From positions 1-11,773 of the forward strand of contig JAEXBK010000035.1 of the NCBI GenBank assembly GCA_023394035.1: 11,773 bases of DNA, written 5' to 3'. The position numbers and the translations under genes are program-made. Positions 1 through 6,532 of the stretch are shown here, piece after piece. This DNA is from Bacillota bacterium (GTDB lineage: Bacteria > Bacillota > Clostridia > Peptostreptococcales > Anaerovoracaceae). Numbering within the stretch: the first letter of the stretch is position 1; every line of letters starts with the position of its first letter. The notes under the pieces are model-generated. The model saw only the letters and a program-made list of their open reading frames with translations, was not told the origin of the DNA and did not search any database.

Positions 1-881
1 ATCCCGCCCTTTGCCATCCTTTCGATTATCTCGGCAGACTTTTCCTTTCGCGCCGTTATAAGCATACAGCCGCTCGAAATCAGCCTCATAGGATCGAGTG
101 AATAGTGTTTTGCGATTTTTGATGTAACAGGATCGACCGGGATCTTATCCTCTTCGACTATTGCACCGAGTCCGCTTATGCTGCATACCTCCCACAGTGC
201 ACCGAGAATTCCACCCTCTGTAACATCGTGCATTCCGGATGTTCCGACCGTCGCCGCTATCTTTCCGTCCCTCACAACGCTCACATCGTTTAACAGCGAT
301 TTGCCGTGATTCAGCTCGTCACAGCTCAAAATACCGGTAAGCTCATCCTGAAGATCTCCGCATATTATTCCCGTTCCTTCGATTCCTGCTGTTTTTGTTA
401 TCAAAATATCGTCACCTGCCTTCATTTCTCTGGCATTCTGCGATTTCCCCAAAATTGTCTTTCCGATAGCCGTCGAAACTATGACAGGCTGATTTACAGC
501 CCTCGTTATCTCCGTATGACCGCCTGCTATCTGCACACCTGCTTCATCTGCCGCCTTTACCGCCTGATCCATTATTTCCGAAACATCCTCGTCAGTTGTT
601 CCATCCGGCAGCATTACCGCCAGCATTATCGCTACAGGCTCAACTCCGTCGCTTGCTATATCGTTACATGAAATATGTACGGCAAGCCTGCCGATGTCTT
701 TGACCGATGAAGTTATCGGATCTGTTGAAACGACACAATCAAAGTCACCGAACGATATAGTCGCACAGTCCTCGCCTATGCCTGCTCCGATTTTGATTTC
801 TTTCCTGTTATTTATAATTTTGTCTAATACGAGTCTTTTCAGATCTTCGGTTTCGAGCTTCCCTATATTAAGCTTCTTCAT
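1..881 (-). CDS. AIR synthase-family protein (HypE/PurM/ThiL-like), 3' end cut off by the window
   Basis: The 293 codons visible begin MKKLNIGKLETEDLKRLVLD and run off the left edge without a stop. The fold is that of the PurM/HypE/ThiL/SelD superfamily of ATP-dependent enzymes. The N-terminal AIRS domain (about residues 30-142) has a glycine-rich GIGEDCA segment at 34-40, STDP at 52-55, CNDIASDG at 72-79 and GGHTEIT at 120-126, the usual nucleotide and metal contact regions. The C-terminal AIRS_C domain starts near DDILITKTAGIEGTG (157-171) and includes a HDVTEGGILGAL block (218-229). The layout is closest to COG0309/HypE-like proteins, but the C-terminal tail that carries the HypE cysteine lies outside the window, and no hydrogenase genes are visible, so the substrate is unknown. 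The ATG overlaps the ligA stop (ATGA), with an AAGG element about 9 nt upstream, which suggests translational coupling to ligA. Family is certain, specific function is not. Confidence 0.85.
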   Translation of the reverse strand, partial: MKKLNIGKLETEDLKRLVLDKIINNRKEIKIGAGIGEDCATISFGDFDCVVSTDPITSSVKDIGRLAVHISCNDIASDGVEPVAIMLAVMLPDGTTDEDVSEIMDQAVKAADEAGVQIAGGHTEITRAVNQPVIVSTAIGKTILGKSQNAREMKAGDDILITKTAGIEGTGIICGDLQDELTGILSCDELNHGKSLLNDVSVVRDGKIAATVGTSGMHDVTEGGILGALWEVCSISGLGAIVEEDKIPVDPVTSKIAKHYSLDPMRLISSGCMLITARKEKSAEIIERMAKGG

Positions 882-2851
882 TTAACGCCGCCTTTTTGAA
901 GCCATTCTATGATCGTGGCTTCGTCTATTATTTCAATTCCGAGCTCCTTAGCTTTTTTGTTCTTGCCGGATCCCGATGTCACATCGTTGTTTATGAGGTA
1001 TGAAGTACTGCCGCTTACGCTCCCTGCAACCTTGCCGCCCGCCTTTTCTATCTCTGCTTTAAGCGCATTTCTGTTATCGAAATGCAAAAGCGACCCGGTT
1101 ATCACAAAGGTAAGCCCGTCAAAGGCACTCCCGCTTTCCTCAAAGGTTTCGTCTATCTCAAGCTCAGAAATGAGATCGTCTATAAGCGATTTGTTGGCTT
1201 CGTCGGCAAAAAATCCCGTGTATGCCTTCGCCATTATACCGCCTATACCTTCTATTCTGATAAGCTCTTCTTCCGTAAGCGAACGCATCTTCTCCCACGA
1301 GGATTTGCATGCGCGCGCAATTACCTTTGCATTTGCCACGCCTATACCTGCAACGCCGAGTGCCAAAAGCAGCCTGTCAGGTGTCGTCCTTCTCGCCTTT
1401 TCTATCGACTGTGCAAGATTATCAAAGGATTTGTCGCCGAAGCCTTCCAGCTTTACGATTTCGTGGCGGTGTTCATGCAGCCTGAATATATCCGCAGGGG
1501 TCTTTACGATTCCGATATCTACAAGCTTCTCAAGCGTCATCTCCGAAAGCCCGCCGATGTCTAACGCATCCCGCGAAACCAAAAGAGTAAAGCTTTTTAT
1601 GCGTTTTGCCGGGCAGTCTCTATTCGGACAGTTCAGCGTTTTCACGCCGTTCTCGTCTTTTATGATCGTCTCTGTTCCGCAAACGGGACATTTTTCCGGT
1701 ACGCTGTCAGGACCGCTTTCCGTCAGATTCGACGCTACCTGCGGAATTATCATGTTGGCCTTGTATACCTCTATAGTATCGCCAACGGCAAGCTTCAGCT
1801 CTTCCATTATGCTTATGTTGTGAAGCGACGCACGGCTTACCGTCGTTCCCTCAAGCTCAACGGGATCAAAGATCGCGACCGGATTTATGAGTCCCGTTCT
1901 TGACGCGCTCCACTCTATCTCGCGAAGTACCGTTTGCGCAATCTGGTCGCGCCACTTGAACGCTATCGCATCGCGCGGAAACTTTGCTGTCGTGCCGAGA
2001 GCTTCAGAGTATTTAATGTCGTCATATGTCAGCACGAGTCCGTCCGACGGCAGCGGATTGCTCTCCACCTTTTTCTCAAAGTCCGCAACGGCTCCAATCA
2101 CATCCTTGCCGGTGACAATACTGTATTCCACTGTATCAAAGCCGTTAGCCTTAAGCCATTTCATCTGGTTTTCACGCGAAAATTCAAAATCAACGCCTTC
2201 GGCAGAAACCAAGCTGAACGCATAAAACCTGACCTTGCGCTCTGCGGTTATCTTATTGGAAAGCTGCCTTACGGATCCCGCACAAAGATTTCTCGGATTC
2301 TTGTACCTTGCTTCGGCCTCCGGAATCTTAGAATTTATCTCTTCAAAATCCGCATATGTTATGACCGCTTCACCGCGCAGCATTAAATTCCCTTTGTAAG
2401 CTATCTCTATAGGAAGGTTTACAAATGTCCTTGCATTGCTTGTAATTACTTCGCCTATTTCGCCGTTACCTCTTGTAACCGCCTTCATAAGCCTGCCGGC
2501 CTCGTATTTCAGAACGACCGTCAGCCCATCGAGCTTCCACGACAGAATTCCCTTTCTGTCACCGAGCCATTCCGCAAGCTCATCCCTGTTCTTCGTCTTG
2601 TCGAGAGAAAGCATGCGCGAAGGATGACGTTCTTTCGGAAGCTCGGAGAGCACCTCATAGCCGACTCGCTGAGTAGGGCTTCCGGAAAGTATGATGCCTG
2701 TCTCCTTTTCCATCGCTTCTAATTCATCGTAAAGCCTGTCGTATTCGAGGTTTGACATTATCTCCTCGCCGTCCGAGTAATATGCTTTTGCTGCCCTGTT
2801 CAGAACATCAATGCGCTCCCTCAGCTCAACTTTGATATCAGCTGTTCCCAT
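878..2851 (-). CDS. ligA: NAD+-dependent DNA ligase LigA, divergent form
   Basis: LigA seals nicks in DNA using NAD+, in replication and repair. The 657-residue protein has the full bacterial layout: domain Ia with EYDRLYDEL (35-43), adenylation domain with the nucleophile Lys106 in KLDG, RGNG (127-130), RGE (159-161), NPRN (185-188) and Lys299 in AFKW, an OB region (about 310-380), a four-cysteine zinc finger (C388, C391, C408, C413), helix-hairpin-helix repeats (about 425-560) and a BRCT domain (about 575-657). Several residues differ from E. coli LigA: the motif IV lysine is Thr275 (DGLVLT), the glutamate two before the nucleophile is Ser104, and the domain Ia His23 and Asp32 equivalents are Tyr and Asn. 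I chose the ATG at 2851 because an AAGG element sits about 8 nt before it; a GTG at 2860 is in frame but overlaps that site. It lies 17 nt after pcrA and overlaps the next gene by 4 nt. Confidence 0.95.
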   Translation of the reverse strand: MGTADIKVELRERIDVLNRAAKAYYSDGEEIMSNLEYDRLYDELEAMEKETGIILSGSPTQRVGYEVLSELPKERHPSRMLSLDKTKNRDELAEWLGDRKGILSWKLDGLTVVLKYEAGRLMKAVTRGNGEIGEVITSNARTFVNLPIEIAYKGNLMLRGEAVITYADFEEINSKIPEAEARYKNPRNLCAGSVRQLSNKITAERKVRFYAFSLVSAEGVDFEFSRENQMKWLKANGFDTVEYSIVTGKDVIGAVADFEKKVESNPLPSDGLVLTYDDIKYSEALGTTAKFPRDAIAFKWRDQIAQTVLREIEWSASRTGLINPVAIFDPVELEGTTVSRASLHNISIMEELKLAVGDTIEVYKANMIIPQVASNLTESGPDSVPEKCPVCGTETIIKDENGVKTLNCPNRDCPAKRIKSFTLLVSRDALDIGGLSEMTLEKLVDIGIVKTPADIFRLHEHRHEIVKLEGFGDKSFDNLAQSIEKARRTTPDRLLLALGVAGIGVANAKVIARACKSSWEKMRSLTEEELIRIEGIGGIMAKAYTGFFADEANKSLIDDLISELEIDETFEESGSAFDGLTFVITGSLLHFDNRNALKAEIEKAGGKVAGSVSGSTSYLINNDVTSGSGKNKKAKELGIEIIDEATIIEWLQKGGVK

Positions 2852-2868
2852 TTTCAACACCTTCTATA

Positions 2869-5124
2869 TTAAATCTTCTTGAGCGGAGCAATTCCCTCCG
2901 CCATTTTCTTTATTCCCGCCTCATCAAAATCAACGGTCAAAACTCCGTTCTTTGATTCCATAATCACGCCTTTGCCGAACTTGCGATGCTCTACCGCATC
3001 GCCTGCCTTGAGTAAGCCCTTATCCGCATTTGCGGCTTTCTTTGTTTCGTTTTTGGAAATGTTCATCATGTCAAACGGGCTTAGCATGCTACTCGTCGAT
3101 TTCCTGTAACCGTCGTATGAACCTGTCGAAACGCCCGGTCCCGTCGCTGCACCTATGCGACCTGCGAAGGTATCTCTGCGGTCATATACGCTGTCGCCAT
3201 CGAGCAGTTTCTTGTCTATTTCTCTGAGGAACTGTGATTCACGTGTATAATCGGTTCGTCCGTAAAGCGTTCTGACTGCGGCACCCGTCAGTATCAGGCG
3301 TTCCTTCGCACGCGTCATGCCTACATAGCAAAGCCTGCGCTCCTCCTCCATTCCCTCACGCGAGTCAAAGCTCCTGTGTCCCGGGAACAAGCCGTCCTCC
3401 ATTCCCGGCAGGAATACAACAGGAAATTCAAGCCCCTTTGCACTGTGCATTGTCATGAGAACGACCGCATCTTCGTTTTCATCGTGGTTATCTACCTCTG
3501 CCATGAGTGCGATTTTCTCCATGAATTCGTCTATTGACGGTTCTTCTGCATCAGCCTCGTAATCCTTGATTACCGTTTTGAATTCCATGAGGTTTTCTAA
3601 TCTGCTCTCAGCCTCGACGCTTTGGGTGAGATTCATCTCCTCCTCTAACGCCTTCATATAGCCCGTGTTCACGAGCAGCTTGTCATAAATCTCGGAAACC
3701 TTCAGACTCTCCCGTTCATCTCTGCACGCTTTAAGCGCAGTCGCCATCTGACGTATCTGCGGAGCAGCTTTTGATGAAAGTGTCGCAAGCACATCTTCCT
3801 GACTCAGGGATTCGAGGAGGCTCTCGCCTCTGACATCGGCAAGCACAGCCAGCTTTTCGAGGGTCTTTGCACCTACGCCTCTCTTAGGCTCGTTTATTAT
3901 TCTTCTCAGCGAAAGTTCATCCTTAGGATTTACAATGAGACGCATATACGCCATCATGTCTTTGATTTCTTTTCTGTCGTAATATCTGAGCCCGGACAGC
4001 ACTCTGTACGGGATCCCCTTTCGCGAGAAGGCTTCTTCAAACTGTCTCGACTGCGCATTGGTTCTGTAAAGCACTGCAAAATCGCTGAATTTGAGACCGT
4101 CACCTGTTCGCTTCAGAAGGTCGACCTCTCCCGCGACAAACCTCGCTTCTTCCTTTTCGTCATCTGCGCGATGATACAGTATTTTGTTTCCCTGCTCGCG
4201 GGTAGTCCAAAGCTTCTTGTGCTTCCTGCCCTGATTGTTTGCAATGACGGAATGTGCTCCGTCGAGAATATTCCCCACCGACCTGTAGTTCTGTTCAAGT
4301 TTGATGACTCTCGCGCGCGGAAAATCGTGCTCAAAATCGAGTATATTGCGTATATCCGCACCGCGCCATTCGTATATGCATTGATCATCGTCCCCGACAA
4401 CGCATATGTTTTTGCTCTCTGCGGCAAGCATTTTGACGATCTGATACTGTATATGGTTCGTGTCCTGATACTCATCTACCATAACGTATCTGAACCTGTT
4501 TTGATATTTCATCAAAACGCGCTCGTCGCTTCTGAACAGTTTGACCGTGTACAAAAGCAAGTCGTCAAAGTCCATCGCATTATTCTCGCGCAGCTGCTTC
4601 TCATAGAGCTTATATACGAGTGCAAAAACCTGAGCTTTTCTGTCTGTACCCGCATTTTTCTCAAATTCGGCAGCCATGATTCCCTTTTCCTTTTTGTCGC
4701 TTATTACAGACATCAGATAAGATACGGGATATTCCTTAGAGTCCAGATTCTTTTCTTTGATTATATTCTTGATTACGGTCTTCTGATCCGTAGTATCGTA
4801 TATGACAAAATTGCGGTCAAAGCCTATGGCTTCCGCATCGTTTCTGAGAATCCTGAGACACATCGCATGGAATGTCATGATCCACATGCCCCGAGTTCCC
4901 GAGCAAAGCGCCTCGACACGCTCTCGCATTTCGTTTGCCGCTTTGTTTGTAAAAGTTACCGCTAAAATTGAATACGGGTCTACACCCTTTTCTTCGATCA
5001 GATAAGCTATGCGGTGAGTCATCGTGCTCGTCTTGCCGGAACCTGCTCCCGCAAGTATCAAAAGCGGTCCCTCTGTTGTTCTTACTGCTTCCTGCTGCTT
5101 ATCGTTAAGTTTACTAAGATCCAT
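2869..5124 (-). CDS. pcrA: ATP-dependent DNA helicase PcrA/UvrD (superfamily 1A)
   Basis: A 3'-to-5' SF1 helicase used in nucleotide excision repair, replication restart and removal of stalled RNA polymerase in Gram-positive bacteria. All helicase motifs are visible: Q-motif region LNDKQQEAV (6-14), Walker A AGAGSGKT (25-32), Ia TFTNKAANEM (57-66), Walker B DEYQD (217-221), III VVGDDDQCIYEWRGAD (242-257), IV LEQNYRS (276-282), V MTMHSAKGLEFPVV and VI RRLCYVGMTRAKE. The last 50 residues (KAGDAVEHRKFGKGVI onward) are the Tudor-like C-terminal domain of PcrA, known to bind RNA polymerase. At 751 residues the length is normal. The ATG at 5124 has a strong GGGGG Shine-Dalgarno 5 nt upstream. It is first in the tight pcrA-ligA-AIRS cluster. 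PcrA is preferred over UvrD because of the Gram-positive setting and the pairing with ligA. Confidence 0.96.
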   Translation of the reverse strand: MDLSKLNDKQQEAVRTTEGPLLILAGAGSGKTSTMTHRIAYLIEEKGVDPYSILAVTFTNKAANEMRERVEALCSGTRGMWIMTFHAMCLRILRNDAEAIGFDRNFVIYDTTDQKTVIKNIIKEKNLDSKEYPVSYLMSVISDKKEKGIMAAEFEKNAGTDRKAQVFALVYKLYEKQLRENNAMDFDDLLLYTVKLFRSDERVLMKYQNRFRYVMVDEYQDTNHIQYQIVKMLAAESKNICVVGDDDQCIYEWRGADIRNILDFEHDFPRARVIKLEQNYRSVGNILDGAHSVIANNQGRKHKKLWTTREQGNKILYHRADDEKEEARFVAGEVDLLKRTGDGLKFSDFAVLYRTNAQSRQFEEAFSRKGIPYRVLSGLRYYDRKEIKDMMAYMRLIVNPKDELSLRRIINEPKRGVGAKTLEKLAVLADVRGESLLESLSQEDVLATLSSKAAPQIRQMATALKACRDERESLKVSEIYDKLLVNTGYMKALEEEMNLTQSVEAESRLENLMEFKTVIKDYEADAEEPSIDEFMEKIALMAEVDNHDENEDAVVLMTMHSAKGLEFPVVFLPGMEDGLFPGHRSFDSREGMEEERRLCYVGMTRAKERLILTGAAVRTLYGRTDYTRESQFLREIDKKLLDGDSVYDRRDTFAGRIGAATGPGVSTGSYDGYRKSTSSMLSPFDMMNISKNETKKAANADKGLLKAGDAVEHRKFGKGVIMESKNGVLTVDFDEAGIKKMAEGIAPLKKI

Positions 5125-5136
5125 AAACGCCCCCTA

Positions 5137-5180
5137 AAATCGTGTACAACTATTTTACCACATCAGGGGTGATGTTTGAC
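5137..5180 (-). promoter_or_regulatory. Candidate pcrA promoter with overlapping inverted repeat
   Basis: In the 62-nt gap before pcrA the minus strand carries TGGTAAAAT (5159-5152), an extended -10 element (TGN plus TAAAAT, five of six consensus bases). No good -35 is present; the nearest, TGTCAA, matches the consensus poorly, which fits an extended -10 promoter. A perfect 6-bp inverted repeat, ACATCA-CCCC-TGATGT (5175-5160), touches the TG of the -10 and could be an operator. It is not followed by a T-tract, so it is a poor terminator for the gene upstream. Inferred from motifs only. Confidence 0.4.
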
Positions 5181-5186
5181 AGAAGA

Positions 5187-5966
5187 TTATTTTGAATAAA
5201 GCTCGCGAATAAATGCGGCACTCGCCTCTGATCCAGTGCTTTCAATGGTTAAGGTCGTTTCTGCAGGCAGTTTTCCGTCTATATATTTAAGTATTTTCCC
5301 CATATCCATGGTGCCCTTGTCTATATCGTCATGGAGATCCGCCCTGCCGTTGTTGTTGTGTATATGAAAATGCCCCGTAACCTCCGCAAGCGTATCTATC
5401 CAATCAAAAATATCATATCTCTTGTCTGTCATCGCATTTGCATGACCTATGTCAAGACACGCCCTTATGTTTTTTCTGTTTGTTTCGCTTACGACATCTC
5501 TGAGCAAAAACGGCTCGTCTTCAAAGACATTTTCGATAAAAACGGTCATTCCCTCCGGAATTTCTTCCGACAAAATGCGCCAGAACTCTATCGATCTTTC
5601 CTTGTGCCAGTTCTTCTGATACATCAAAGGTATATAGCCGCTGTGAAGGACGATTTTTGCTATTTTGAGGCGTTTACACACTTCAAAGGTCTGTATGTAT
5701 CTCTCGCGCATAAGATTGATTGCACGGCTGTCTATGGCGTCAGGCGTAAGCTCCGTAAAAGGTCCGTGCATGATAATTCTGTCACCGCAGCCGGATTTTG
5801 AAATATCGTCTATTACCGATTCAATAGTCTTTTCAATGTTTTCGGGATTCAAGTTGTTAGATATACAAAAGTTATTTATTTCAAGCCCGAAGCCGTACTT
5901 CTCAGCGGTGCTTACAGCGTTGTTTGAGAATGTCGCTATATGAAATTTTTCGTTATAGTTTTTCAT
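5187..5966 (-). CDS. TIM-barrel metalloenzyme, xylose isomerase-like / AP endonuclease 2 family, substrate unknown
   Basis: A 259-residue protein of the sugar-phosphate isomerase/epimerase family (PF01261-type fold, COG1082-like), which shares its barrel and metal site with endonuclease IV. Likely metal ligands occur in the family order: H67 (MHGPF), H108 (LHSG), E145 (IEN), D172 and H175 (LDIGHAN), H201 or H203 (HFHIHNNNG), D210 and H212 (DLH) and E242 (IES). The HIHNNNG...DLH...KG.MD block is typical of sugar isomerase members rather than true endonuclease IV, whose signatures are absent. No signal peptide or membrane segment is seen, so it should be cytoplasmic. The ATG at 5966 fits the conserved N-terminus, but no clear Shine-Dalgarno precedes it, only GAG 11 nt away after a T-rich stretch. 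It is the first gene downstream of the cobalamin riboswitch, with two terminator hairpins between them. It lies 62 nt before pcrA. Fold is sure; the reaction is not. Confidence 0.85.
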   Translation of the reverse strand: MKNYNEKFHIATFSNNAVSTAEKYGFGLEINNFCISNNLNPENIEKTIESVIDDISKSGCGDRIIMHGPFTELTPDAIDSRAINLMRERYIQTFEVCKRLKIAKIVLHSGYIPLMYQKNWHKERSIEFWRILSEEIPEGMTVFIENVFEDEPFLLRDVVSETNRKNIRACLDIGHANAMTDKRYDIFDWIDTLAEVTGHFHIHNNNGRADLHDDIDKGTMDMGKILKYIDGKLPAETTLTIESTGSEASAAFIRELYSK

Positions 5967-5980
5967 GGTAAAAAAGTCTC

Positions 5981-6023
5981 AAAAAAAGCGAAAAGGCAGG
6001 GTGACGAAGCCCGCCTTTTTCGC
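5981..6023 (-). terminator. Second intrinsic terminator, directly upstream of the TIM-barrel gene
   Basis: On the minus strand the arm GCGAAAAAGGC plus GGG (6023-6010) pairs with CCC, a bulged T and GCCTTTTCGC (6001-5988) across an 8-nt loop, with one extra A in the 5' arm. Seven Ts follow at once (5987-5981). The stem is long, its core is GC-rich and the T-tract is uninterrupted, so this is a strong intrinsic terminator by sequence. It ends 15 nt before the ATG at 5966, so it lies in the leader of that gene rather than after a gene. Confidence 0.75.
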
Positions 6024-6059
6024 CTTATGAAAAAGAATGAAAAGCCGGCTCCTACAACT

Positions 6060-6084
6060 AAAAAGCTGTGGTGTGCCCCACAGC
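6060..6084 (-). terminator. Riboswitch terminator hairpin
   Basis: On the minus strand GCTGTGG (6084-6078) pairs perfectly with CCACAGC (6071-6065) over a GGCACA loop and is followed by five Ts (6064-6060). It lies about 55 nt after the end of the cobalamin aptamer, the normal place for the terminator of a transcriptional riboswitch. Its 5' arm overlaps CGGGCTG (6087-6081), which can pair instead with CAGCCCG (6133-6127), so terminator and antiterminator exclude each other. Confidence 0.85.
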
Positions 6085-6133
6085 CCGTATTTGCTGATCT
6101 GTTTTTTCCCCTTGCCGATTCACCGTCGGGCTG
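6081..6133 (-). promoter_or_regulatory. Predicted antiterminator of the cobalamin riboswitch
   Basis: CAGCCCG (6133-6127), just after the aptamer's closing stem, is perfectly complementary to CGGGCTG (6087-6081), which contains the first four bases of the terminator stem. A small local hairpin, CCGA/TCGG around 6129-6115, could hold part of the upstream strand and act as anti-antiterminator. This is the expected ON/OFF switch of a B12 riboswitch; the exact structures are inferred. Confidence 0.6.
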
Positions 6134-6138
6134 AGAAA

Positions 6139-6328
6139 GAATTCATGCAGGTATCCTGGCTCGTGATCTGTTATTTGGGGGGACCTGATGCCTGTCTTCC
6201 CGGTTTCCCAGTGACGCATCCGAAGATGCACGGCATATAGATCGATCACATACAGTGGCGGGACCGCACAGGCGTTTGACCTGTTTCCCTCTTAGCCTTA
6301 CGGGCAATTTCGTAAGGAACATGAAATC
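6139..6328 (-). ncRNA. Cobalamin (B12) riboswitch aptamer
   Basis: The minus strand carries the hallmark conserved blocks of the cobalamin riboswitch (Rfam RF00174) in order: GGGAA near 6290, GGTCAAACGCCTG, GCGGTCCCGCCACTGT (around 6266-6250), GTCACTGGGAAACCGGGAAGAC (around 6215-6193) and the B12-box-like GAGCCAGGATACCTGC (6162-6147). The closing stem P1 can form between GATTTCATG (6328-6320) and CATGAATTC (6147-6139) with one mismatch. The element binds a cobalamin and, in known cases, turns expression off when ligand is present. A consensus promoter lies just upstream and a terminator just downstream, so control is probably by premature termination. The first coding gene downstream is the TIM-barrel protein at 5966. 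Identity is secure from the conserved blocks; ligand preference (adenosyl- or methylcobalamin) was not determined. Confidence 0.95.
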
Positions 6329-6346
6329 GTATTTGACTACAATAAG

Positions 6347-6375
6347 ATTATATCCGTTATGTCTAACCATGTCAA
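6347..6375 (-). promoter_or_regulatory. Consensus sigma-A promoter of the riboswitch transcript
   Basis: Minus strand: TTGACA at 6375-6370 and TATAAT at 6352-6347 with a 17-nt spacer, matching all twelve consensus bases. The expected transcription start is near 6340, about a dozen nucleotides before P1 of the cobalamin aptamer. This independent promoter lies after the rplQ terminator, so the riboswitch is its own transcription unit. Confidence 0.9.
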
Positions 6376-6376
6376 C

Positions 6377-6404
6377 AGCTTTGTTCAAAAAATTGAACAA
6401 AGCT
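6377..6404 (-). repeat. Perfect 12-bp inverted repeat next to the -35 box
   Basis: On the minus strand AGCTTTGTTCAA (6404-6393) and TTGAACAAAGCT (6388-6377) are exact reverse complements around a TTTT centre. The repeat ends one base before the TTGACA of the riboswitch promoter. Such a site could bind a dimeric regulator or act as an AT-rich upstream element. It lacks a following T-tract, so it is not an intrinsic terminator. Confidence 0.6.
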
Positions 6405-6465
6405 TCCTTGATATCATTACATTTGTGCATAAGGTTGAAGGCAGCTCCCTTTCTTATTTTGCAAA

Positions 6466-6500
6466 ATCAAAATCCCCTCTTCATTTTCAAAAGAGGGGAT
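6466..6500 (-). terminator. Intrinsic terminator of the ribosomal protein/rpoA operon
   Basis: Minus strand: ATCCCCTCTT (6500-6491) pairs perfectly with AAGAGGGGAT (6481-6472) over a 9-nt loop, then TTTGATTTTG. It is 62 nt beyond the rplQ stop and is the natural end of the alpha operon transcript. Confidence 0.85.
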
Positions 6501-6510
6501 AGAGCGAACA

Positions 6511-6532
6511 AGCGGAGCCTTTCGGCTCCGCT
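6511..6532 (-). terminator. GC-rich hairpin after rplQ, weak terminator or 3'-end stabiliser
   Basis: AGCGGAGC (6532-6525 on the minus strand) pairs perfectly with GCTCCGCT (6518-6511) over a CGAAAG loop, which has a GNRA-like core. The tail (TGTTCGCTC) has few consecutive Ts, so it may be a poor terminator by itself that protects the mRNA end or acts in tandem with the hairpin at 6472-6500. Confidence 0.55.

Noticed and set aside
306..885. Plus-strand open frames opposite the AIR synthase-family gene
   Set aside because: The minus-strand frame is continuous through this region and has the family motifs; the plus-strand frames do not.
909..1823. Long open frame of 304 codons on the plus strand
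   Set aside because: It is antisense to ligA, whose domains and motifs are intact; the serine-rich translation is typical of a shadow frame.
4171..4965. Plus-strand open frame of 264 codons
   Set aside because: Antisense to pcrA, which carries all helicase motifs there; the translation matches no family I recognise.
5988..6023. Same hairpin read as a plus-strand terminator
   Set aside because: It would have five Ts in that direction, but no plus-strand gene precedes it, so it is assigned to the minus strand.
6143..6430. Open frame of 95 codons on the minus strand
   Set aside because: It runs through the inverted repeat, the consensus promoter and the conserved cobalamin aptamer, has no well-placed Shine-Dalgarno and resembles no protein I know.
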